Under the pieces are notes generated by a model. It had not been told where the DNA came from, did not search any database, and worked only from the letters and a program-made list of their open reading frames with translations. Below, in pieces: positions 18,070 to 25,796 of a stretch of DNA of 64,000 bases. The stretch lies in the NCBI RefSeq assembly GCF_022479115.1, contig NZ_CP092497.1, forward strand, positions 124,001-188,000, read 5' to 3'. The translations under genes and the position numbers were made by a program. Source of the stretch: Amycolatopsis sp. EV170708-02-1. GTDB taxonomy: Bacteria; Actinomycetota; Actinomycetes; Mycobacteriales; Pseudonocardiaceae. Numbering within the stretch: position 1 is the first letter of the stretch; every line of letters starts with the position of its first letter.

Positions 18070-19131
18070 ATGACGAAACAGAACCGGGCGCGGGTCGCGG
18101 GGATGGCCGGCTTCGTCCTGGCGCTGCACCTGCTGGGGTGGGGTCTGCTGCTGCTCGCGGTCGTCCCCGGCGGCTATCACATCGGACCGGCGGACGTCTT
18201 CGGCGTGGGTCTCGGCGTCACCGCGTACCTTCTCGGCGCGAGGCACGCGTTCGACGCCGACCACGTCGCCGCGATCGACAACACCACGCGCAAGCTGATG
18301 TCCGAAGGCCGCACCGCTCCGACCGTCGGGTTCTGGTTCGCCCTCGGTCACTCCACCGTCGTCATCGGCCTGTGTGTGCTTCTCGTGTTCGGCGCGCAGG
18401 CGCTCGCCGGTCCGGTGGCCGACGACGGATCCGCGCTGCACAACACCACCGGAGTCATCGGCAGCCTGGTCTCCGGCATGTTCCTTCTGCTCATCGGGCT
18501 GGTCAACCTGCTCGCGCTGCGGCACATCCTGCGCATGGTGCGACGGATGCGGCGGGGTGAGTACGACGACGCCGAACTGGAGCGGCGGCTGGACGAACGC
18601 GGTTTCCTGGCCAGGCTGCTGCGCGGCGTGATCGGCAGGATCCGCGAACCGACACATATGTACCCGCTGGGGTTCCTGTTCGGGCTCGGATTCGACACCG
18701 CGACCGAGGTTTCGCTGCTGATCCTGGCCGGCGGTGCCGCGGCCGGCAGGCTGCCGTGGTTCGCCATCCTGACGCTCCCGGTCCTGTTCACCGCGGGCAT
18801 GACCCTGTTCGACGGGCTGAACGGCTTCGTCATGACCTACGCCTATGGCTGGTCCTACGCCTCGCCCGCACGGAAGGTGTACTACAACCTGGTGATCACC
18901 GGGCTGTCCGTGGCCATCGCGCTTCTGATCGGCGGGCACCAGCTCGTCGGGCTACTGGCCGAGCGGCTGCACGTCACCGACGGCCCGCCGGCCTGGATCG
19001 CCGGACTGGACCTCGGCACGCTGGGCTTCGTCATCGTCGGGATGTTCCTGCTCACGTGGATCGCCGCGGTGACCGTATGGCGATTCGGCAAGGTCGAGCA
19101 GCGCTGGGCGCCCCGCTCCCCCGCGGAATGA
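18070..19131 (+). CDS. HoxN/NixA-family nickel/cobalt permease
   Basis: About 353 residues from the ATG at 18070, which follows GGCAGGTGG; an in-frame ATG at 18049 overlapping the previous gene is the alternative. Signature motifs of the NiCoT family are clear: ARHAFDADHVAAIDN (the H-x4-D-H helix), FALGHSTVV and LGFDTATEV, in a background of about eight membrane helices. It imports Ni2+ or Co2+. Co-directional and close after the FAH gene, so probably the last gene of the catabolic operon. A metal supply for the bicupin is the simplest reading. Confidence 0.92.
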   Translation: MTKQNRARVAGMAGFVLALHLLGWGLLLLAVVPGGYHIGPADVFGVGLGVTAYLLGARHAFDADHVAAIDNTTRKLMSEGRTAPTVGFWFALGHSTVVIGLCVLLVFGAQALAGPVADDGSALHNTTGVIGSLVSGMFLLLIGLVNLLALRHILRMVRRMRRGEYDDAELERRLDERGFLARLLRGVIGRIREPTHMYPLGFLFGLGFDTATEVSLLILAGGAAAGRLPWFAILTLPVLFTAGMTLFDGLNGFVMTYAYGWSYASPARKVYYNLVITGLSVAIALLIGGHQLVGLLAERLHVTDGPPAWIAGLDLGTLGFVIVGMFLLTWIAAVTVWRFGKVEQRWAPRSPAE

Positions 19132-19251
19132 CCTTCATCCGCCAGACCGCGCGGTTTCATCCGTTTGCCGGTCAACCTCACGGCCTCGCAAGGCGTAAGT
19201 GTGTCGTTACGTCCAGAAGCGAAAGGGTCGCCGGCGAGGGGAATCGCATCC

Positions 19252-19977
19252 GTGGCGGACAACTGGAAAACGATCAACGGAAACCGGGTCAACCTGGGGT
19301 CGAAGAACGGCGGGAAGGTCGCGGCGGTCGCGGCCGGCCTGGTGATCGCCGGGGTAGGGGGTGCAGGCGGGCTGGGGGCGTTGGGCGGCTCCGCCGGTTC
19401 CGGCGCGGGCGCCGGAGCGGAGGCCCTCTCGGGTAATACCGGTGGCGTCGCGGACGCGCTGCCCGGCAGGTCACTGAAGACACGGCGGGCGGAAGGCCGG
19501 GAATCGGCCAAGCGCGGCAACACCACCGAGGCATGGGGACGGCTGCGATTCAAGGAGCTCAGACGGGCACCCCGCAAGGCCCTGCGCCAGGCCGACTGCG
19601 TCGCGGCGGCCTCGGACGAAGTCCGGGACTTCCTGATCACCACACCGTGCACGTCGCTGGACGGAATGCTGCTGGCCGTGGGCGACGGCCACGGCAACGC
19701 CGCGGTCATTTCCGTGGTCCGCGTCGGGTTCGCCACCAAGAAGCGGGCACGCGACTTCGAGAAAGTCGAAGCGGTGCAGGGCAGCGGTGACATCCGGCCG
19801 TTCGACGTCGCGACGGCTTTGGGGATCACCGGCGTCACCATGACCGGCCATCACTACCATGCCCGGCCGGACGGCACCGCCATGGTCATCGCCGAAGCCG
19901 ACGCCGCCGACGGCCGCGTCGACAAGCAGACCCTCGACGCCTTGGCCGACGTCGCGGCCCACCTTCCTGTTCGGTAG
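19252..19977 (+). CDS. Hypothetical protein with N-terminal Gly/Ala-rich hydrophobic segment
   Basis: About 241 residues from the GTG at 19252 (AGGGG upstream). An in-frame upstream start at 19165 would add 29 residues. After a short polar start (ADNWKTINGNRVNLGSKNGG) comes a Gly/Ala-rich hydrophobic stretch of ~30 residues that may be a membrane anchor. A basic linker (RRAPRKALRQAD) leads to a soluble domain with LITTPCTSLDGMLLAVGDGHGNAAVISVVRVGF and VTMTGHHYHARPDGTAMVIAEAD. No family recognised. Codon use matches neighbours. Confidence 0.65.
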   Translation: MADNWKTINGNRVNLGSKNGGKVAAVAAGLVIAGVGGAGGLGALGGSAGSGAGAGAEALSGNTGGVADALPGRSLKTRRAEGRESAKRGNTTEAWGRLRFKELRRAPRKALRQADCVAAASDEVRDFLITTPCTSLDGMLLAVGDGHGNAAVISVVRVGFATKKRARDFEKVEAVQGSGDIRPFDVATALGITGVTMTGHHYHARPDGTAMVIAEADAADGRVDKQTLDALADVAAHLPVR

Positions 19978-20001
19978 CTGTCGCTCGCCTCGCTTCGGCG
20001 C

Positions 20002-20160
20002 TCATGACGGTTCTCGGCGAGCGCCCCGGCCGTTGAGGATGTCCCTGATCCGATCGAGCGCCGTGGCGTCCTCGATCGTCGAAGGGACCGGTTCGTCCCT
20101 CCCTTCCGCGATACCCCGCATCGTCTTCCGGAGGATCTTGCCCGACCGGGTCTTCGGCAA
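20002..20160 (-). pseudogene. C-terminal remnant of an acyl-CoA (acetyl/propionyl-CoA) synthetase
   Basis: Read on the minus strand up to the stop at 20002-20004, this piece encodes LPKTRSGKILRKTMRGIAEG then STIEDATALDRIRDIL. The first block is the A10-like C-terminal signature of AMP-forming acyl-CoA synthetases, including the acetylatable/catalytic lysine in TRSGK. A stop codon lies in frame just upstream (in the 20161-20175 stretch), and no other part of the enzyme is present. It is a degenerate gene end left by deletion, about 52 codons long. Confidence 0.7.
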
Positions 20161-20736
20161 GCGCCGTCGTCAACCGGTCGAGCCGCTCGGCCACGCGACC
20201 TGCGGCATCGAAGCGTCGATGAGCGGCGAAGCGGTGGCAGAGTCGCAGTGACCACCGAGCACCGGTGCACGCGCCACATCCCTTGCTGAGGTACCCCGTT
20301 TGAGGGAGCGTCCGGGTTACTCCGGGTACCACTTCCAGCGAGTTTGCTCTCGCCATCAAACTGTTACCCCAGTCGGACTAACGGCGTCGTATCTTTCGGA
20401 CCAACACCTCTGACGGTTACCACCTAACGGAAGAGAGCAGCAAGCAGTCTCGCACCTTTCCCGCGGTCGGCGCGGCCACGGAGTCCCCCAAAGGAGCGAG
20501 TAAGGCGAGATCGAACTCGCCAGGTCGCGTCATCGGCGTACATCCCGGCCCCTCGCCGGGATCGCGCGACATCGTGAAAATTCCTTTGCCGGGCAAGGCA
20601 ACGGGTTCCTTCGTCCGATATGGACAAGCAGGTGCAGGCGCCTGTTTGCCGTCGGCGGAATCGCGTCGCGCCCCGCAAACTTCGCGTTCGACGGGACGGC
20701 GGTCCCGTCGACGAATCGATCCGGGAGAACGTGGCG
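20161..20736 (+). promoter_or_regulatory. Leader/promoter region of the halogenase operon
   Basis: About 575 bp with no supported gene. Its lower-GC middle (about 20330-20440) holds two near-repeats, TCGGACTAAC (20374-20383) and TCGGACCAAC (20396-20405), upstream of the thioesterase gene, and is the likeliest promoter area. Weak ORFs on both strands lack ribosome binding sites. No regulator gene for the operon lies directly beside it. Confidence 0.4.
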
Positions 20737-21519
20737 ATGAAGACTGTCCTCAGCCCACTGTCCACAATAGACATCGAGGGTGGCCGTCGCCGGACGTATC
20801 TGTGTTTTCCTCCCGCCGGGGCAACCGTTCTCTGTCTGCGCGGGATCGCCCGCTTCTCGGTCGGCTGCGAGGTATGGGGGGTGGAATACCCCGGGCGCGG
20901 CGAGCATCTGACCGAGCCGCCCGCGGAGTCGCTCGGAGATCTCGCCGACCGGATCACGCAGGACATTCTCGTCCACTTCGGAGCCGAAAGACTTTCGCGA
21001 ACCGTCCTCATCGGATTCAGCATGGGCGCGTTCGTCGCACACGAGGTGGCCCAACGCGTCCATTCCCGGGCACGCACGGCACCGGCGGCGTTGGTGGTCG
21101 TGGGAGCGTGCGCGCCCCAGCGGCGTGTGCCGGGAAGGTACGCGGAGATGGACGCGGCCGAGGTGGAGCGGCTGCTCGACCGGACCGGGCTGACGCCCGC
21201 CGCCGGCTACCGGGACTCGCCCGAACTGCGGGAATACGCGGTGGATCTGCTGCTCGGTGATCTGCGGCTGATGAGCGAATATGCCGGCCCCGCGAAGGTG
21301 ATGCTGTCCTGCCCGATCGTCGCGATCCGCGGCGACGACGACCCGGCCTTCGCGGCGGGCGAGGAGGAAGTCCGGGCGTGGCAAGCATGGACGTCCGGGC
21401 GGTTCACCGGCGTCGCCGTGCCCGGCGGGCATCTCGGGATACTCAAGCCCGGACGGGAAGCCGAGTTCTGGTCCTGTGTCCGCCGTCCCGAACCCGCCCG
21501 GCAAGGAGCCTGGCGATGA
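20737..21519 (+). CDS. Type II thioesterase (alpha/beta hydrolase)
   Basis: A 260-residue type II thioesterase of NRPS/PKS systems. Landmarks: YLCFPPAGATVLCL (the CFPxAGG-like start), VWGVEYPGRGEHLTEP, nucleophile elbow LIGFSMGAFVAHE with Ser95, acid in IRGDDDPAF and His in VPGGHLGIL. The ATG at 20737 follows GGGAGAA; upstream in-frame starts give an unconvincing Arg-rich extension. It should release aminoacyl groups from the carrier domain of the next gene, which it overlaps by ATGA. First of five coupled genes. Confidence 0.88.
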   Translation: MKTVLSPLSTIDIEGGRRRTYLCFPPAGATVLCLRGIARFSVGCEVWGVEYPGRGEHLTEPPAESLGDLADRITQDILVHFGAERLSRTVLIGFSMGAFVAHEVAQRVHSRARTAPAALVVVGACAPQRRVPGRYAEMDAAEVERLLDRTGLTPAAGYRDSPELREYAVDLLLGDLRLMSEYAGPAKVMLSCPIVAIRGDDDPAFAAGEEEVRAWQAWTSGRFTGVAVPGGHLGILKPGREAEFWSCVRRPEPARQGAWR

Positions 21520-23285
21520 GCGGCCCGGCACCGTCCACGGTGAACGGCACTCGACGGCGGCTTCCGCGGGTCGGCTGGTGCGACCTGTTCGAGCACCAGG
21601 CCCGGCGGACTCCGGACGGCATCTGCCTGGTCGCCGACGAGGTCGCCTGGACCTTCCACGAACTCGACCGCTGGGGTGACCGGCTCGCCCGCGTCCTCCG
21701 GGACACGGGCGCCGCACCGGGAACGGTGGTGGCCTGCGCGATGACGAGGTCCGTGCGGGCGGTGCTGGCCGTACTCGCCACGGCGAAGGCGGGAGCGGTG
21801 CATCTGCCGATCGATCCGTCCCTGCCCGCCGCACGCGTCGGCGCGATCCTCGCCGACGCCCGCCCTTCCGTGGTGCTGACCGATGCCGCGAGCCTCGCGG
21901 ATCGGGCGGATCTGCTGCTGTCCGGCGAGGACTGGCAGGGCGAACTCGCCGGGCGGGACGAGCGGCGGCTGCCGCGGACCGGCGACGGCGCGGCGTACGT
22001 CATCTACACCTCTGGTTCGACGGGACGGCCCAAAGGAGTGGTGGTCGGCCATCGCAGCCTGGTCAACCTGCACGGCGAACTGACGGCCCGGTTCTTCCCG
22101 GCCGGTCGCGGCCCTCAGCGGGTGGCGCACGGATTGCCGCTGGTCTTCGACGCGTCGTGGAATCCGCTGTTGTGGATGGTGGGCGGGCACGAGCTGCATC
22201 TGGTCCCCGATCCGGTACGCGCGGATCCGGAGTCCTATGTGGACTTCGTGCGGGAGCACCGGTTGTCGGTCGTGGAGGCGGTGCCCGCGCAGATGTCTGC
22301 GCTGCTTCAGGCCGGGCTGCTCGAAGACCGCAACCGCCCGCGGACGCTGCTGATGGGCGGCGAGGCCATCGGCCAGGAACTGTGGTCGCACCTGCGTGGA
22401 GCAGTGGGCGTCACCGCGGTGAACCTCTACGGCCCGACCGAGTGCACGGTGTTCACCACGGCGTGCCGGCTGAGCGACCGCGCGACGCCGTCGATCGGGC
22501 GGCCCATCGGCAACACCGCCGTCCAGGTCGTCGACGACGAGCTGCGGCCGGTGCCGGTCGGGGAACCCGGCGAACTCCTGATCGGCGGCTCCTGCCTCGC
22601 GCTGGGCTACTTCGGGCGGCCGGAACTGACCGCGGACCGGTTCGTCACCACGGGCGAGCGCCGGTACCGGACGGGCGACCGAGGCCGCCTCGCGCCCGAC
22701 GGCCGGCTGGAATGGCTGGGCAGGCTGGACGATCAGGTCAAGATCCGGGGTCATCGGGTCGAGCCGGGTGAGGTGGAGCAGGCGCTGCTTTCGCTGCCAG
22801 GGGTCCGGCAGGCCGTCGTCCGGGCCGAAGGCGCCGAGCCCCGGTTGGTCGCCTACGTCGTGCTCGGCACCGGCACCGTCCCTCTCGTATGGGAACGGCT
22901 GCGAGCGACGCTGCCGCCGTATCTGTTGCCCTCCAGTGTGATCCCGCTCGAGACGATGCCGCTCGGGCCGAACGGGAAGATCGACCGGGCGGCCCTCACC
23001 CCACCCGTTCCGGCGGTGCGGGTGAGCGTGCTGACCCCCACGCAGGAACTCGTCGCGACCGCCTTCCGGGTCCAGCTGGAGATTCCGGCGGTCGACGCGG
23101 ACAGCGATTTCTTCGCCCTCGGCGGGCACAGCCTGTCCGCCGCGGCGCTCGCCGTCCGGCTGAGGGCGCTGGGCGTGCCGTGTTCGCTGCGGGACGTCCT
23201 GGCGCGCCGCACGGTCGCGCGGCTCGCCGAACTCGTACCCACCACACCGAAAGGAGCGACGCCGTCATGGACGACTACGACGTGA
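21516..23285 (+). CDS. Two-domain NRPS: adenylation - thiolation (A-T)
   Basis: A 589-residue stand-alone A-T didomain. A core motifs: [14 protein letters not shown] (A3), VFDASWNPLLWMV (A4), NLYGPTECTVFTT (A5), YRTGDRGR (A7), IRGHRVEPGEVE (A8) and GPNGKIDRA (A10 Lys). The carrier site is FFALGGHSLSAAA near residue 540. By manual alignment the specificity code reads D-A-N-E-L-G-L-V-F-K, which matches no textbook code. Tyrosine or a relative is inferred from the halogenase and lyase beside it. No condensation domain: it loads one amino acid for on-carrier modification. Start overlaps the thioesterase stop (ATGA). Confidence 0.9.
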   Translation: MSGPAPSTVNGTRRRLPRVGWCDLFEHQARRTPDGICLVADEVAWTFHELDRWGDRLARVLRDTGAAPGTVVACAMTRSVRAVLAVLATAKAGAVHLPIDPSLPAARVGAILADARPSVVLTDAASLADRADLLLSGEDWQGELAGRDERRLPRTGDGAAYVIYTSGSTGRPKGVVVGHRSLVNLHGELTARFFPAGRGPQRVAHGLPLVFDASWNPLLWMVGGHELHLVPDPVRADPESYVDFVREHRLSVVEAVPAQMSALLQAGLLEDRNRPRTLLMGGEAIGQELWSHLRGAVGVTAVNLYGPTECTVFTTACRLSDRATPSIGRPIGNTAVQVVDDELRPVPVGEPGELLIGGSCLALGYFGRPELTADRFVTTGERRYRTGDRGRLAPDGRLEWLGRLDDQVKIRGHRVEPGEVEQALLSLPGVRQAVVRAEGAEPRLVAYVVLGTGTVPLVWERLRATLPPYLLPSSVIPLETMPLGPNGKIDRAALTPPVPAVRVSVLTPTQELVATAFRVQLEIPAVDADSDFFALGGHSLSAAALAVRLRALGVPCSLRDVLARRTVARLAELVPTTPKGATPSWTTTT

Positions 23286-24631
23286 TCGTGGTGGGCGGCG
23301 GTCCGGGCGGCTCGACCGCCGCCGGGCTCACCGCCGCGGAAGGCCACCGGGTACTGCTGCTCGACAAGGACGTCTTCCCTCGCTACCAGATCGGGGAATC
23401 CCTGCTGCCGGCCACGATCCACGGGATCTGCGCGATGCTCGGCGTACGCGACGACATCGAGCGGGCCGGATTCGTCCGCAAACACGGCGGGACCTTCAAA
23501 TGGGGTACCAGGCCCGAGCCGTGGACGTTCTCCTTCGCCGCGTCCGACCGCATGGCCGGGCCCACGTCCTACGCGTATCAGGTCGAGCGCGCCCGGTTCG
23601 ACACGCTCCTGCTCGACGGCGCCCGCCGGCTCGGCGCCGAGGTCCGGCAGGAACATCGAGCGCTCGGCACGATCCGGACCGGCGACCGGATCGGCGGTGT
23701 CCGCTACCTCGACGACACGGGACGGGAACGGCGGGCGACGGCCCGGTTCGTCGTGGACGCCTCCGGTCACGGCAGCAGGCTCCACCACGATGTCGGCGGC
23801 ACCCGCGAGTATTCGCCGCATTTCCGCAACCTGGCGCTGTTCGGCTATTTCGAGGGCGGCGGCCGGATGCCCGCGCCCGGCTCCGGGAACATCCTGTGCG
23901 TCTCGTTCACCGACGGCTGGTTCTGGTACATCCCGCTTTCGGACACCCTGACCAGTGTCGGTGCCGTCGTCAAACACAGTTCGGCGAACAGGGTGCAGGG
24001 CGACCCCGCGGCGGCCTACACCTCGCTGATCGGGGAATGTCCGCTCATCGGCGAACTCCTCCGGAACGCCCGCCGCGCGACCGAACCACCGTACGACCGG
24101 CTCCGCGTCCGGAAGGACTATTCCTACGATCGGACCGCCCTGTGGGCCCCGGGGATGGTGCTGGTCGGGGACGCCGCCTGCTTCATCGACCCGGTGTTCT
24201 CCTCGGGAGTGCACCTGGCCACCTACAGCGCGCTGCTGGCCGCTCGATCCATCAACAGCGTCCTGGCCGGTTTCGCGGACGAGAAACGGTGCTTCGCGGA
24301 GTTCGAAGCCCGCTACCGCCGGGAGTTCGGCCTGTTCCGGGATTTCCTCGTCACCTTCTACGAACTGGACACCGACGAAGACGCCTACTTCGCGCACGCG
24401 CGACAGCTCACCGATCATCACGGGAGCGACGGCGAGGCTTTCGCGGATCTCGTCGGCGGAGTGTCCTCGAAGGACTTCTCCCGCGCGATGTTCGGCGACG
24501 TGCTCGCCGAAGGTGTGCAGCTGCAGTTACGCGGCCTGCTCGGTGAAGCCGCGGGCGACGAGCCGCCGATGTTCCCCGGCGGGCTCGTCCCCACCGCGGA
24601 CGGCAGGCGGTGGCGGGTGCCCGATGCCTGA
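23267..24631 (+). CDS. Flavin-dependent halogenase acting on a carrier-bound phenol (VhaA/BhaA-like)
   Basis: A 454-residue FADH2 halogenase. It has the FAD motif VVGGGPGGSTAA, FPRYQIGESLLPATIHG, GGTFKWGTRPEPWTF, the halogenase signature in DGWFWYIPLSDTLTSVGAVV, and VLVGDAACFIDPVFSSGVHLATYSALLAARSINSVL. These blocks closely resemble my memory of the vancomycin/balhimycin tyrosine halogenases, which chlorinate carrier-tethered tyrosyl residues ortho to the hydroxyl. It is shorter near the C-terminus than those. The ATG at 23267 overlaps the A-T gene by 19 bp, so translation is coupled. Predicted substrate: the aminoacyl group on the T domain of that gene. Confidence 0.92.
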   Translation: MDDYDVIVVGGGPGGSTAAGLTAAEGHRVLLLDKDVFPRYQIGESLLPATIHGICAMLGVRDDIERAGFVRKHGGTFKWGTRPEPWTFSFAASDRMAGPTSYAYQVERARFDTLLLDGARRLGAEVRQEHRALGTIRTGDRIGGVRYLDDTGRERRATARFVVDASGHGSRLHHDVGGTREYSPHFRNLALFGYFEGGGRMPAPGSGNILCVSFTDGWFWYIPLSDTLTSVGAVVKHSSANRVQGDPAAAYTSLIGECPLIGELLRNARRATEPPYDRLRVRKDYSYDRTALWAPGMVLVGDAACFIDPVFSSGVHLATYSALLAARSINSVLAGFADEKRCFAEFEARYRREFGLFRDFLVTFYELDTDEDAYFAHARQLTDHHGSDGEAFADLVGGVSSKDFSRAMFGDVLAEGVQLQLRGLLGEAAGDEPPMFPGGLVPTADGRRWRVPDA

Positions 24632-25796
24632 CCTCCCGCTCCTGCTGGCCGCGCTCGCCGTGCTGCTGCCGCTGGCACGCTGCTTCGGCTGGGCCTTCAC
24701 CCGGCTCGGGCAACCGGCCGTCCTCGGGGAGATCAGCTGCGGGCTCGTCGTCGGCATCGCCCTGCAAACCGGCTCCGGCCTTCCCGGCAGCGTCGAAACG
24801 GCGCTGGACGCCTTCGCCCAGCTCGGCCTGATCGTGTTCCTGTTCGGGGTCGGCGCCCGCCTCGCCCCCTCGATCACCCCCGCGCGGATCACGGCGGCGT
24901 TCGTGCCCGCGCTCGGCGCGATCGTCGTCCCGGTCGCCCTCGGCGCGCTGCTGGCACTCCTGCTCGCCACCCGCCACGCCCCCGCCGGTGTGACCCCGTT
25001 CGTCCTGTTCGCCGCCGCGGCGATGGCGGTGACCGCCTTTCCCGTGCTGGCGAGGATCCTGGCCGAACGACGCATGCTGGACGACCCGGACGGCCGCTGC
25101 GCGCTCACCGCGGCCGCGCTCACCGACGCCGCGGCGTGGGCGGCGCTCGCCTTCGTCGCCGCGTCCGTCCACAATGGAGCCACGGTCTGGTCGATGCCGG
25201 CCCTGATCCCGTTCCTGCTCGGCCTGACCGTCCTCGCCCGCCCGTGGTTCGGCCGGGCACTGGATCGGCTGTCCGCCCCGGCCGCGGCGTCGACCATGGT
25301 CGTCCTCGCCTGCGCGGGGGCGGCGGTGACCGGCGCGATCGGCTTGCACGCCGCGATCGGCGCCTTCCTCATCGGGGCCGCAGCCGGCCGCCCCGCGTCC
25401 CGCCACGACGCCGCCGCGGTGACCGCGCCCGTCGTGTCCCTGCTGGTCCCGCTGTACTTCGTCCTCATCGGACGGAAGGTCGACCTCGGTGACCTCGACG
25501 CCGTCCTGGTGACCGAAACCCTCGCGATCATCGCGGTCGCCGTCCTCGCCAAGGGCGGCGGCGCGTACCTCGGTGCCCGCCTCGCCGGGCAGGAACCCCG
25601 CCGCGCCGCGGTGTTCGCGACCCTGATGAACACCCGCGGTGTCACCGAACTCGTCTTCCTCGGCGTCGGGCTCGGCCTCGGCGTCATCGACAGCGCCTTC
25701 TACACCGCGATGGTCGCCATGGCCCTCGTCACGACCGCCATGACCGGCCCACTCCTCAACCACCTCGAACGGAACAAGGTGACCCGAGATGCCTGA
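24624..25796 (+). CDS. Cation/proton antiporter (CPA2/KefB-like)
   Basis: A 390-residue membrane protein with about 11-12 helices. Family marks: LGQPAVLGEISCGLVVGIAL, LIVFLFGVGARL, AMAVTAFPVLARIL, LTDAAAWAALAFVA (the acidic ion-binding helix), and LMNTRGVTELVFLGVGL. It exchanges Na+ or K+ for protons. The start ATGCCTGA overlaps the halogenase stop by 8 bp. Such antiporter genes also occur in glycopeptide clusters. Here it may offset acid or cation stress or help expel an acidic phenol; that is inference. Confidence 0.9.
   Translation: MPDLPLLLAALAVLLPLARCFGWAFTRLGQPAVLGEISCGLVVGIALQTGSGLPGSVETALDAFAQLGLIVFLFGVGARLAPSITPARITAAFVPALGAIVVPVALGALLALLLATRHAPAGVTPFVLFAAAAMAVTAFPVLARILAERRMLDDPDGRCALTAAALTDAAAWAALAFVAASVHNGATVWSMPALIPFLLGLTVLARPWFGRALDRLSAPAAASTMVVLACAGAAVTGAIGLHAAIGAFLIGAAAGRPASRHDAAAVTAPVVSLLVPLYFVLIGRKVDLGDLDAVLVTETLAIIAVAVLAKGGGAYLGARLAGQEPRRAAVFATLMNTRGVTELVFLGVGLGLGVIDSAFYTAMVAMALVTTAMTGPLLNHLERNKVTRDA

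Noticed and set aside
20424..21077. Minus-strand ORF of 217 codons opposite the thioesterase gene
   Set aside because: It is the antisense of a well-supported gene; its product is low-complexity Arg/Thr/Ser.
21516..23285. Firm substrate call for the A-T didomain
   Set aside because: The hand-read code matches none I know; tyrosine is inferred only from neighbours, so it is left as a hypothesis.
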